A stretch of 8,782 nt of DNA from Vulcanimicrobiota bacterium (GCA_003167055.1 PMUE01000214.1:1-8782), one strand, 5' to 3'; shown: positions 1 to 6,767, counted from the first letter of the stretch. Numbers and translations are program-made. Notes: a model not told the origin generated them from the sequence alone.

Positions 1-433
1 ATCGGAGCGGCGGGAGCTGACCGGTGATTTTGACGGCTACGTCATGTGGGACGTGTCCGTCGGCAATCTCGTCCGCCCACATGAGCCCATTCTTTGCGAC
101 GTCCGCGCGCGCGACGACGATCGTGCAGACCTTCTCGACGCCGTTAAACGTCGCAACGCCGTATGCCGGGTTCATCGCGCCCGTTCGCTGATAGACGATC
201 GAAACGGCGAGCGTCTGTGCGCTCGACGACTTTGCTCGCACAGCGAGTTCGCCGACGGCACTTGCTTCGAGGGCTTGCATTCCTTGATCGCCGAGCTGCT
301 TGTCGCTCACCAATTGCATAACGTACTGCGAGGCGTCCCATAAGTAGGTCGATTGCGGCCCGCTGCGCGCAAGGATAAAGGCTCCTTGGATCGGGCGAAT
401 GGCCGCAAGCGTGAGGCATACGCAAAGGAGCAC
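1..433 (-). CDS. Hypothetical secreted or membrane-anchored protein (partial, C-terminus outside window)
   Basis: An open frame of 144 codons runs without a stop from a GTG at 433-431 to the window edge, so the 3' end is missing. The N-terminus is hydrophobic (LLCVCLTLAAI) and looks like a signal peptide or membrane anchor; no lipobox precedes either cysteine. The rest is soluble-looking, rich in Ala, Val and Ser, and includes the stretches STYLWDASQYVMQL and KVCTIVVARADVAKNG. I do not recognise the family. The start is uncertain: the GTG has no Shine-Dalgarno sequence. A CTG at 454-452, in the same frame, overlaps the TGA of the methyltransferase (CTGA) and would add MTLPRIV, giving the signal peptide the basic residue that the GTG form lacks. 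It is the last gene of the leftward operon seen here and follows the methyltransferase directly, so a role in the envelope or glycan is guilt by association only. Confidence 0.6.
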   Translation of the reverse strand, partial: MLLCVCLTLAAIRPIQGAFILARSGPQSTYLWDASQYVMQLVSDKQLGDQGMQALEASAVGELAVRAKSSSAQTLAVSIVYQRTGAMNPAYGVATFNGVEKVCTIVVARADVAKNGLMWADEIADGHVPHDVAVKITGQLPPLR

Positions 434-450
434 AACGATGCGAGGAAGAG

Positions 451-1143
451 TCAGAATTTCCGGTCGCCAGGCTCTTGCGGCTGCGCCGGCCAGGGCACCG
501 GAGGCGGCGCAAACGGCAGCGGCTTTGGTTTGCCATAGACGAACAACGTGAACTCCCACGGGTAATAGGAGTGTCGAATCTCGCTGAAACGCGACAGCTC
601 ACGCTGCGCAAAATCGAAGACGCGCCCGGGGTCTTGATGGTATCCCAGCTCGCGCTTGAAATCGACGTAGGTCGTCAAGAAGTTGCTTGCGATGCCTTTC
701 TCAGCGATACCAAATGCCGCCTTGAGCATCGCTCGAACAAACGCAAACCAGCTTTCGTCATCGTTCGACATGCGCAGATTGAACAGGCCGGATATGACGA
801 CGTAATCGTATCTTCGTTCCGGAGGATTCGAGAGAACGTCGCGCTGCTCGACGTCAGCGCCGGCGTTGCGCGCCTTGGCGCGATCGATCATTTCCTGCAG
901 CAGGTCGCTGCCGCTATACGTTGCCAGGGGATAGTTCTCGGCGAGAAACTCACCCAGCGTGGCAAATCCGCAGCCGATTTCGTAGACCGAAAACGGGCTC
1001 GTCTCGTGGGCAAAGACCTGTGAAACGGCGGCAAAGTTTCGTCGCGCGACATCCGCGTCTCGCCAGGAGCACGCCCTTGCGGGGTCGTCGTATTGTTCGA
1101 TTTGCCGGCGGTAGTGCTGTTTGATCGGCTCGAGGTTGCTCAT
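451..1143 (-). CDS. Class I SAM-dependent methyltransferase
   Basis: This 230-residue protein has the Rossmann-fold methyltransferase signature: motif I at residues 53-61 (VYEIGCGFA, the SAM-binding glycine loop), an acidic residue after the next strand at D80 (YSGSDLLQEM), RDV at 101-103 and a motif IV-like strand YVVISGLFN at 114-122. Length and motif order fit small-molecule methyltransferases. The acceptor cannot be read from the sequence; the operon suggests a sugar nucleotide or glycan. The second half has an unusual aromatic segment (SYYPWEFTLFVYG, 192-204), followed by a Pro-rich tail (KPKPLPFAPPPVPWPAQPQEP, about 205-225) that is not part of the catalytic fold. The ATG overlaps the stop of the dehydrogenase gene as ATGA and has no evident Shine-Dalgarno sequence, so it is probably translated by coupling. 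Family call is firm; substrate is unknown. Confidence 0.88.
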   Translation of the reverse strand: MSNLEPIKQHYRRQIEQYDDPARACSWRDADVARRNFAAVSQVFAHETSPFSVYEIGCGFATLGEFLAENYPLATYSGSDLLQEMIDRAKARNAGADVEQRDVLSNPPERRYDYVVISGLFNLRMSNDDESWFAFVRAMLKAAFGIAEKGIASNFLTTYVDFKRELGYHQDPGRVFDFAQRELSRFSEIRHSYYPWEFTLFVYGKPKPLPFAPPPVPWPAQPQEPGDRKF

Positions 1144-2186
1144 CGACTAGCGACGGCCGGTATCTCAATGCTGACCCGACGCCCCTGCTGGTTCATCGAC
1201 GTCGTCGCCGCTTCAAGCGTGCGAACGACGCGTAAGCCACACTCACCATCCACAACCTCGGCCTCGTCACCGCGGATGACGTCAACGATCCCCTCGACCT
1301 CGGCGCGCAACGCTTCGACATTCGGCAACTTCGGAGCGAACATATCGCCATCGCGATATTCCACCAATTTTTGGTAGAGATCCTCGCTGTTCTTCACCCG
1401 TACACCCCGGTCGTAAATCCGAACCTTCTCCTGCACGGTGTGTTCGTCGTACACCATCATCTGCTTATCACCGCATAAGAGGATTTGACGTATTTTCACC
1501 GGCGCGAGCCAATTCACGTTGATGTGCGCGATAAAGCCGTTCGGATAGTAGAGGGTCACGTAGGCTAAGTCCGCGAGATCGCCGTAGTGCGCGACACCCG
1601 TACACGATACGCTCGACGGTGTCATGCCACCAAGGAGAAAATCGAGAATCGAAAGATCGTGCGGAACGAGGTCCCAGACCACGTCGACATCGTGTTGAAA
1701 GATTCCGAGGTTGATTCGCGTCGAGTCGTAGTACAGAAGTTCGCCCATGCTGCCCGTTTCCACCAATTCGCGCATTTTGCGAACAGCGGGCGTAAAAACG
1801 AAGGTGTGGTCGACAAACAGCTTGCGTCCGGCCGATCGCGCAAGAGCCACGAGCTTCTCCGCTTCCGCCACGCTTGCCGCGAGCGGTTTCTCGACTAAGA
1901 CGTGCTTGCCGGCCGCGAACGCCTTCTGGGCCAAGGCAAAGTGCGACGATACTGGGGTTGCCACCGCGATCAGATCGATCTCGCGATCGGCAATCATCGC
2001 GTCGTAGTCGGTAGTGGTTGCGATCGACGGATATACGCGCGAGACGCTGTCCAGGCGCTCCGCTCGCGCATCGCACACGAGTTTGACCCGCGCCTTATCC
2101 GACGGTAACGCCATGAAGTTGCGTACGAGATTCGGGCCCCAATACCCGTACCCAACCACGCCCACGTTGACCAGCGATTTATTCAC
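1140..2186 (-). CDS. Gfo/Idh/MocA-family NAD(P)-dependent oxidoreductase (sugar-nucleotide dehydrogenase type)
   Basis: The 348-residue protein begins with a dinucleotide-binding fingerprint VGVVGYGYWGPN (G12, G14, G17). It has the family's signature lysine motif EKPLA (E99-K100-P101) and a catalytic-type His-Asp (WDLVPHDLSILD, H176-D177), followed by the alpha/beta substrate-binding domain. These enzymes oxidise or reduce a sugar ring carbon. Next to a DegT/StrS aminotransferase the usual job is to make a keto sugar, or a cyclitol ketone, for transamination, as in the WbpB-WbpE pair. Its sequence does not tell me which sugar. The start chosen is GTG at 2186-2184, which overlaps the aminotransferase stop (GTGA). 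The frame stays open further upstream inside the aminotransferase gene, but that extension has no family resemblance and would put residues before the normal N-terminal beta strand. It ends in an ATGA overlap with the methyltransferase. Confidence 0.92.
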   Translation of the reverse strand: MNKSLVNVGVVGYGYWGPNLVRNFMALPSDKARVKLVCDARAERLDSVSRVYPSIATTTDYDAMIADREIDLIAVATPVSSHFALAQKAFAAGKHVLVEKPLAASVAEAEKLVALARSAGRKLFVDHTFVFTPAVRKMRELVETGSMGELLYYDSTRINLGIFQHDVDVVWDLVPHDLSILDFLLGGMTPSSVSCTGVAHYGDLADLAYVTLYYPNGFIAHINVNWLAPVKIRQILLCGDKQMMVYDEHTVQEKVRIYDRGVRVKNSEDLYQKLVEYRDGDMFAPKLPNVEALRAEVEGIVDVIRGDEAEVVDGECGLRVVRTLEAATTSMNQQGRRVSIEIPAVASR

Positions 2187-3301
2187 GAAGCGACCGCCCG
2201 CGTAAGATGCAGGGCCACATACTCCACTTGAGCGTCGGTCATTTCGGGGAAGATCGGCAGCGAGAGTTCCTCGAGAGCGATGCGCTCGGATAGCGGGAAA
2301 GAACCCGCGCTGTACCCGAGTGTTGCGTATCCCGGCTGTAAATGACACGGAATCGGATAGTGAACGTTCGTCTCGATGCCGACGCCGGCAAGCGTCTCGC
2401 GAACGGCGTCGCGATTCTTCACCAATACCGGGTAGATGTGATACGCCGACACGGTGCCGGGCAAAAGCGCCGGACGCTCGAAGGCTCCCAAGAGCGCATC
2501 GTACGCACCGGCGACGCGCCGGCGTTGCGCCGTCCACCCGTCGAGATAGCGCGTCTTTACGTCGAGTACCGCCCCCTGGATGCCTTCGAGCCGGAAGTTG
2601 AAGCCGAGAACGTCGTGCCGGTATTTCTCGCGGCTGCCGTGGTTGCGTAGCAACCGCAACCGATCCGCAATCGCGGCATCGTCGGTAACGACGCCGCCGC
2701 CTTCGCCGCATGCGCCGAGGTTCTTGCCCGGATAAAAGCTGAAGGTCGCCGTTCCACGCGACCCTATTTTCTCGCCGTCGTACAGCGCACCGTGCGCTTG
2801 CGACGCGTCCTCGATCAGGACCAGGTTATATTTCTTCGCGATTGCGCGAAGCGCGTCGAGATCGCACGGTTGCCCGAAGAGGTGCACCGGTAGTATTGCC
2901 TTGGTCGCAGGCGTGATCGCCGCTTCGACGGCGCGCACGTCGATGGTATACGACGGCGCGGTTACGTCCACGAGAATCGGCTTCGCTCCGGTGTACATGA
3001 TCGCCGCCACGGTTGCGATAAACGTGTCGGCTTGCGTAATGACCTCGTCGCCGGGACCAACGCCGTGGGCAAGCAGCGCCAAATGCAGCGCTGCGGTTCC
3101 CGTGTTCACCGCCACACAATATTTTGCACCACAGAACTCGGCGAAACGGCGTTCGAAGGCATCGACGCCCGGGCCAAGGACGAATGCGTTCTTGTCGATG
3201 ATCGCGCCGATCGCGCCCATCAGCTCGTCCTTGATCGGAGCGTGCTGTGCGCTCAAGTCGAGGTAGGGGACACGCATCGTCGTGGGCAGGGTCTGAGCCA
3301 T
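2183..3301 (-). CDS. DegT/DnrJ/EryC1/StrS-family PLP-dependent sugar aminotransferase
   Basis: A full-length (372 aa) fold type I aminotransferase of the group that transaminates keto sugars, usually nucleotide-linked, using glutamate as donor. Visible motifs are the phosphate-binding loop NTGTAALHLAL (66-76), the cofactor-ring motif LIEDASQAHGA (162-172, D165 expected to bind the pyridine nitrogen and Q168), and the Schiff-base lysine in FSFYPGKNLGACGEGG (K193). The family's C-terminal part, with HIYPVLV and LPIFPEMT, is also present. The ATG at 3301-3299 was chosen because an AAAGG lies 9 bases upstream. An in-frame TTG at 3319 and an ATG eight codons further in are less well placed. It sits 30 bases after the flippase gene and overlaps the dehydrogenase as GTGA, which supports consecutive steps in one amino-sugar pathway. 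A cyclitol aminotransferase (StrS-like) is an alternative. Confidence 0.93.
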   Translation of the reverse strand: MAQTLPTTMRVPYLDLSAQHAPIKDELMGAIGAIIDKNAFVLGPGVDAFERRFAEFCGAKYCVAVNTGTAALHLALLAHGVGPGDEVITQADTFIATVAAIMYTGAKPILVDVTAPSYTIDVRAVEAAITPATKAILPVHLFGQPCDLDALRAIAKKYNLVLIEDASQAHGALYDGEKIGSRGTATFSFYPGKNLGACGEGGGVVTDDAAIADRLRLLRNHGSREKYRHDVLGFNFRLEGIQGAVLDVKTRYLDGWTAQRRRVAGAYDALLGAFERPALLPGTVSAYHIYPVLVKNRDAVRETLAGVGIETNVHYPIPCHLQPGYATLGYSAGSFPLSERIALEELSLPIFPEMTDAQVEYVALHLTRAVAS

Positions 3302-3310
3302 CGATTTCAA

Positions 3311-3315
3311 CCTTT
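3311..3315 (-). promoter_or_regulatory. Ribosome binding site of the aminotransferase gene
   Basis: On the minus strand AAAGG ends 9 bases before the ATG at 3301. It is one of only two convincing Shine-Dalgarno sequences in the leftward operon. It falls where the gap is too long for stop/start coupling, and it decides in favour of the ATG over the upstream TTG. Confidence 0.6.
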
Positions 3316-3331
3316 GCAATGAGTGGGAAGA

Positions 3332-4906
3332 CTACGCGATCGGCACATCACGATTTTCCGGCGGCGTTATAATGTGCTTCTCAAACTTCGCGATAATCGT
3401 GCGCCAGGCCAAATCCAATTCCTCTACACCGATTGCACGCGAGACGGCGATGAAGACGGCGCCGCCGATCGCGATCTGTCCGAAGAGGTACCATGCCCGC
3501 GACGAGAGCGTGGGTTCGGTGTGCACGCCCAAGGCGTCAACCCAATGCAGCGAGGCGTACATCGCAAGCGACGCTACCAGCACTTTTACCATCGAGGTGA
3601 AGAGCGCCCCCCAGTCCATCCCTCGAACGAGCCGCGCCACCACGCCGAGCAACAGCACGGCTTGCAGCGTTTGACTCAAACTGTTGGCGAGTAGGAGCCC
3701 TTTTGCCCCCAACGTCGGCAGCCATAGCATCGAGAGTAAGACGTTCACGAGCACGCTGATGATCGAGATCGCAACCGGGAACGCGGTCTCGCGGCACGCA
3801 AAGCAGCAGCGCGTCAAAACCACGTTGGCCGCCAGCGCCACCAGCCCGACCGCCGCGTACGGAAGCAGACTTGCCGTGAGACTGGTCGCGCTCGGCCCGA
3901 ACGAACCACGTTCGAAAAGCGCCTGCACCATCGGGTGCGCCAGCACGATCAGCGCGCAGACCGACGGAATCGTGATAAAGTTCACGAGCCGCAAGCCGGT
4001 GATAGCACTGCGCGCCACACCGGTTCGATTCTCACGCGCGAACTGCGCCGCAAGCAAAGGGAAGATCACCGTTGCGATTGCGGCGGCAAAGATCTGCTGC
4101 GGGAAGTTCACGAGTTTGGTGACATAGTTGATGCCGGCCATGTAGCCCGGCGACAGCGTCGAGGCGAAGAAGCGATCGAAGAACAGCGCCAACTGGCCGG
4201 CTGCACTGCCGATGACGATAGGGCCCAGCAGCGTCCACATCTTCTTGATGCCGGGGTGGTGCAGGTCGATCGTGAATCGGTACTTGCCGATCGCCAAGAA
4301 TGCCGGCAGCTGCACGAGCATTTGTGCGACAAGGCCCCAGAAGGTCCCGAAGACGAGCGCGAAGATCCCGTATTTGGCATTGAGCACCATCACACATGCG
4401 ATCGTGACAATGTTCAGCGCGATACCGGTTAACGCGGCTGACCGAAAGCGATGGTACGCATTGAGCATCGCGGAGAGGACGCCGGAAAGGCTCACCGCGA
4501 TGATGCTGGGCATGAGGGTCCGGGTCATGTGGATCGCCACACCCATCTGCGGCGCAGGAAAGCCGTGTGCGATGATCGGCACGTACCACGGAGCCGCAAT
4601 ATAGCCGATCACGGCGGCGATGGTGAGGACGATGGCAAGGGAATTGACGATCGTGTTCCCGAGAGCCCACGCGTCGTCTTCTCGGCCGTGGGTAATATAC
4701 TCCGAAAACGTCGGGACCAGCGCGCTCACCAACGCCCCATTGAAAACGCCGAACAGAATCGTGGGGATCGTCGCCGCCGCCAGAAACGTGTCCATCTCCC
4801 ATTGCGTACCGTAGAACTTTGCATTGACGACTTCTCGGAAGAATCCGAGAACCGTTGATGCAAGCGTAGCTCCGATGACAAAGAGGGTTGAGATAGCGAC
4901 CGACAT
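3332..4906 (-). CDS. murJ: MurJ/MVN-family lipid-linked glycan flippase
   Basis: A 524-residue polytopic membrane protein of the MOP superfamily with about 14 hydrophobic segments. It would flip an undecaprenyl-linked intermediate across the inner membrane. The N-terminus has the MVN pattern STVLGFFREVVNAKFYG ... DTFLAAATIP ... ALVPTFSEY, and the middle has LFFDRFFAST ... YVTKLVNFPQQIF, all in the expected order; the length is normal for MurJ. Of the four arginines important in E. coli MurJ (R18, R24, R52, R270, from memory), only R24 is kept. By eye the others are T18, F52 and K264. The symbol therefore marks the family rather than proof that it is the housekeeping lipid II flippase. It lies 43 bases after the phosphoglycosyl transferase and before amino-sugar genes, with no Wzx in view, so it may export the product of this glycan pathway. 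It starts at ATG 4906-4904 without a clear Shine-Dalgarno sequence. Confidence 0.88.
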   Translation of the reverse strand: MSVAISTLFVIGATLASTVLGFFREVVNAKFYGTQWEMDTFLAAATIPTILFGVFNGALVSALVPTFSEYITHGREDDAWALGNTIVNSLAIVLTIAAVIGYIAAPWYVPIIAHGFPAPQMGVAIHMTRTLMPSIIAVSLSGVLSAMLNAYHRFRSAALTGIALNIVTIACVMVLNAKYGIFALVFGTFWGLVAQMLVQLPAFLAIGKYRFTIDLHHPGIKKMWTLLGPIVIGSAAGQLALFFDRFFASTLSPGYMAGINYVTKLVNFPQQIFAAAIATVIFPLLAAQFARENRTGVARSAITGLRLVNFITIPSVCALIVLAHPMVQALFERGSFGPSATSLTASLLPYAAVGLVALAANVVLTRCCFACRETAFPVAISIISVLVNVLLSMLWLPTLGAKGLLLANSLSQTLQAVLLLGVVARLVRGMDWGALFTSMVKVLVASLAMYASLHWVDALGVHTEPTLSSRAWYLFGQIAIGGAVFIAVSRAIGVEELDLAWRTIIAKFEKHIITPPENRDVPIA

Positions 4907-4949
4907 GCGCCGATGGCGCTGCGGCCGCGGTACGACGCGAAGGCGCGAA

Positions 4950-5591
4950 CTAATGAGCGCCGTCCTTACGCAAGACCGCGGGTATCGTCCTGATCACGAT
5001 CGTGAGATCGCCGAGAGGTGTCCACGTGTCGACGTAGTGATTATCGAGCTGCATCCAGTGTTCGAACGAGACCTCGCTGCGCCCGTTGATCTGCCACAAG
5101 CAGGTTACACCCTGGGGTACGAGCAGACGCCGGCGCGCCGCCGCGTCGTAATGCTCGATCTCGCACGGCAATGCCGGGCGGGGACCAACGAGCGCGATGT
5201 CGCCGAGGACGACGTTGATCAGATTCGGCAATTCGTCGATACTAGTGCGGCGCAGCAAGCTGCCGAGCGGATGGAGCCGCGGATCCTTACGAATCTTGAA
5301 GACCGGACCATCAAGCTCGTTGAGATGCATCAACTGGCCGCGCAATTCGTGCGCGTTCTTCACCATCGTGCGAAGCTTGAAGATGCGAAAGCGCCGTCCA
5401 TGCTGTCCTACGCGTTCCTGGGCGAAGATCGGCGAACCGCCGGTCACCAGCACGATGGCGATCGCAGCAAGCAGGATCAGCGGTAACGCGAGCACCAGCA
5501 ACAGTCCGCCTACTACAACATCGATTGCGCGTTTGAGCTTCCACCACCATTGCGGAACCTCGCGTTCAGCGACGCGTAGTGCTGCCTGCAT
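4950..5591 (-). CDS. Polyprenyl-phosphate phosphoglycosyl transferase (bacterial sugar transferase, PglC/WcaJ C-terminal type)
   Basis: This 213-residue enzyme should move a sugar-1-phosphate from a UDP-sugar to polyprenyl phosphate at the cytoplasmic face of the inner membrane, the first step of lipid-linked glycan assembly. After a short amphipathic start (WWWKLKRAIDV) comes one hydrophobic helix (about 24-49). Then follow the hallmark PIFAQERVGQHGRRFRIFK segment and KLRTM, the catalytic Asp-Glu in SIDELPNL (D119-E120), and the family signature GDIALVGPRPALP. It has only the minimal catalytic unit and lacks the extra N-terminal membrane domain of WbaP/WcaJ. The ATG at 5591-5589 shares its A with the deoB stop (TGATG on the minus strand) and has GGAG 7 bases upstream. 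A GTG one codon earlier (5594) would overlap as GTGA. The sugar used is not predictable by eye. Confidence 0.93.
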   Translation of the reverse strand: MQAALRVAEREVPQWWWKLKRAIDVVVGGLLLVLALPLILLAAIAIVLVTGGSPIFAQERVGQHGRRFRIFKLRTMVKNAHELRGQLMHLNELDGPVFKIRKDPRLHPLGSLLRRTSIDELPNLINVVLGDIALVGPRPALPCEIEHYDAAARRRLLVPQGVTCLWQINGRSEVSFEHWMQLDNHYVDTWTPLGDLTIVIRTIPAVLRKDGAH

Positions 5592-6709
5592 CACGATACT
5601 CCGAACGCAGCAAGAACGGTCTTCCCAACCGTGTCGAGACCTTCGACGTCTCCCAGAACTCCGCCGTGATGCGGCCCTGCATGCACGAAGGGGACGAACT
5701 CACGGGTATGGTCGGTACCGGGAGCCGTCGGATCGCAACCGTGGTCGGCCGTGAAGATGACCTGATCGCCTGGTCGCATTAGCCGTTCGAGACGCGGAAG
5801 CATCGCATCGAGTGACTCCAGCGCATCGGCGTAACCGCGCACATCGCGCCGGTGTCCGTATTTCGAATCGAAATCATTGAGGTTCGTGAAGATGAATCCA
5901 CGGTCGACTCGCTCGAGAATATCGAAGGTCTTCTCCATTGCATCGCGATTGTCGCTTACCCGCACCGATGATGCGATCCCGTGCCCGCAATAAATGTCGC
6001 AAATCTTGCCGACCGCATGCACTCCGATCCCGGCCGTGGCCAGCCGGTCCAGCACGCTGGGCGGCGGTTCAATGGCATAATCGCGCCGATTCGGCGTGCG
6101 AACGAAGGCCCCCGGCTCGCCTACAAACGGCCGGGCGATTACCCGGTTCACGTTATTGGGCTCAACGAGCATCGTGCGCGCCCGCTCGCACCAGTCGTAC
6201 AGCGTTGGTAGAGGTATTACATCCTCGTGTGCGGCGACCTGGAACACCGAGTCGGCCGACGTATAAAGGATAGGGCGCCCGGTCGCTAGATGGTCGGGGC
6301 CCAGCGCTTCGATGATCTCCGTCCCGGAGGCCGGCACGTTCCCGAGCGGCGCCTTCCCGGTAATCCGCGTGAACGCCTCGACGACCTCAGGCGGAAAACC
6401 GTTTGGATATGTGGGGAACGGTACCGTCGTGATGATCCCTGCCATCTCCCAGTGACCCGTTATCGTGTCCTTACCGCGGCTCCGCTCGCGCAAGCGACCG
6501 ACCCGCGCGGTGGGCCGTTTGACGGCGGCGACGCCCGGCATCGAGGTGAGGTGGCCGATGCCAAAACGCTCGAAGGAGGGCAAGCGCAAGCCCCCAACAT
6601 GCCGAGCAACATTTCCGAGCGTATCGGCACCACTCGCATCCCCATAGTCCGAGAAGTCCGGGAGCGCCCCGACGCCGCCGGAATCCAAGACAATCGTCAA
6701 AAATCGCAT
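5591..6709 (-). CDS. deoB: Phosphopentomutase
   Basis: DeoB interconverts ribose-1-phosphate or deoxyribose-1-phosphate and the 5-phosphates in cytosolic nucleoside salvage. It belongs to the alkaline-phosphatase superfamily with two Mn ions. All key residues known from the Bacillus cereus enzyme can be matched by eye: D9 (VLDSGGVGA), nucleophile T82 (GKDTITGHWE), D281 and H286 (DFDSKYGHRRD), D322-H323 (TADHGCDP) and H334 (GTDHTRE). The cap domain has PASGTEII, YTSADSVFQVAAHE and RPFVGEPG. At 372 residues it is somewhat short: it stops at AAFGVS, about a dozen residues before the end of the B. cereus protein as I remember it, and the next gene starts on its stop codon. Start ATG 6709-6707 is only 4 bases from an inverted repeat and has no good Shine-Dalgarno sequence. 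It is the first gene of the leftward operon, an odd place among glycan genes. Confidence 0.96.
   Translation of the reverse strand: MRFLTIVLDSGGVGALPDFSDYGDASGADTLGNVARHVGGLRLPSFERFGIGHLTSMPGVAAVKRPTARVGRLRERSRGKDTITGHWEMAGIITTVPFPTYPNGFPPEVVEAFTRITGKAPLGNVPASGTEIIEALGPDHLATGRPILYTSADSVFQVAAHEDVIPLPTLYDWCERARTMLVEPNNVNRVIARPFVGEPGAFVRTPNRRDYAIEPPPSVLDRLATAGIGVHAVGKICDIYCGHGIASSVRVSDNRDAMEKTFDILERVDRGFIFTNLNDFDSKYGHRRDVRGYADALESLDAMLPRLERLMRPGDQVIFTADHGCDPTAPGTDHTREFVPFVHAGPHHGGVLGDVEGLDTVGKTVLAAFGVS
5599..5602 (-). promoter_or_regulatory. Ribosome binding site of the phosphoglycosyl transferase gene, inside deoB
   Basis: GGAG on the minus strand stands 7 bases before the ATG at 5591 and lies within the last codons of deoB. 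It favours that ATG over the adjacent GTG and implies coupled translation of the two genes. Confidence 0.6.
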
Positions 6710-6712
6710 AAA

Positions 6713-6724
6713 GCCAAAATTGGC
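6713..6724. repeat. Short inverted repeat GCCAA-AA-TTGGC just upstream of deoB
   Basis: Two perfect 5-base half-sites (GCCAA and TTGGC) are separated by two bases, ending 4 bases before the deoB ATG. The symmetry suggests an operator, or a hairpin that could cover the ribosome-loading region of the deoB message. Its short length means chance cannot be ruled out. Confidence 0.45.
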
Positions 6725-6745
6725 GTTTCGGCTTACCAGAAACGC
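6723..6745. repeat. 7-base inverted repeat GCGTTTC / GAAACGC with a 9-base loop
   Basis: The arms at 6723-6729 and 6739-6745 are perfectly complementary around a 9-base spacer. The repeat overlaps the neighbouring GCCAA/TTGGC repeat by two bases and lies in the predicted deoB leader, upstream of the rightward -10 element. It could be a repressor or activator site controlling both units, or an RNA hairpin in the deoB leader. There is no T-run on either side, so a terminator is unlikely. Confidence 0.5.
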
Positions 6746-6759
6746 AGTCTTTCTCCAAG

Positions 6760-6767
6760 AGTATAGT
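6760..6767. promoter_or_regulatory. Possible back-to-back -10 elements of a divergent promoter
   Basis: The bases AGTATAGT read TATAGT rightward (6762-6767) and TATACT leftward (6765-6760). Each matches the TATAAT consensus at five of six positions. The predicted transcripts would have leaders of about 25 bases to the outer-membrane protein gene and about 44 bases to deoB. I could not find a good -35 box at 16-18 bases for either direction, so this rests on the hexamers and their position in the only sizeable intergenic gap. Confidence 0.35.

Noticed and set aside
475..1023. 182-codon plus-strand open frame opposite the methyltransferase
   Set aside because: The methyltransferase motifs on the minus strand are convincing, and the plus-strand product is low-complexity and Arg-rich.
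2187..2711. Open frame extending the dehydrogenase upstream by about 175 codons inside the aminotransferase gene
   Set aside because: The extension is Arg-rich shadow sequence antagonistic to a well-supported gene on the same strand. The GxGxxG fold should begin within about 10 residues of the true N-terminus, and the GTGA overlap gives a good start.
4032..4802. 256-codon minus-strand open frame within the flippase gene
   Set aside because: It is in another frame of a clear membrane protein, with Arg/His-rich composition typical of GC-rich shadow frames and no recognisable motif.
5197..5754. 185-codon plus-strand open frame spanning the deoB/sugar transferase junction
   Set aside because: It crosses two well-supported minus-strand genes and has shadow-like Ser/Arg composition.
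6723..6745. Inverted repeat as a rho-independent terminator
   Set aside because: The stem has only 7 base pairs and no T-tract follows on either strand. It lies between two divergent starts, where a terminator would have no gene to end.
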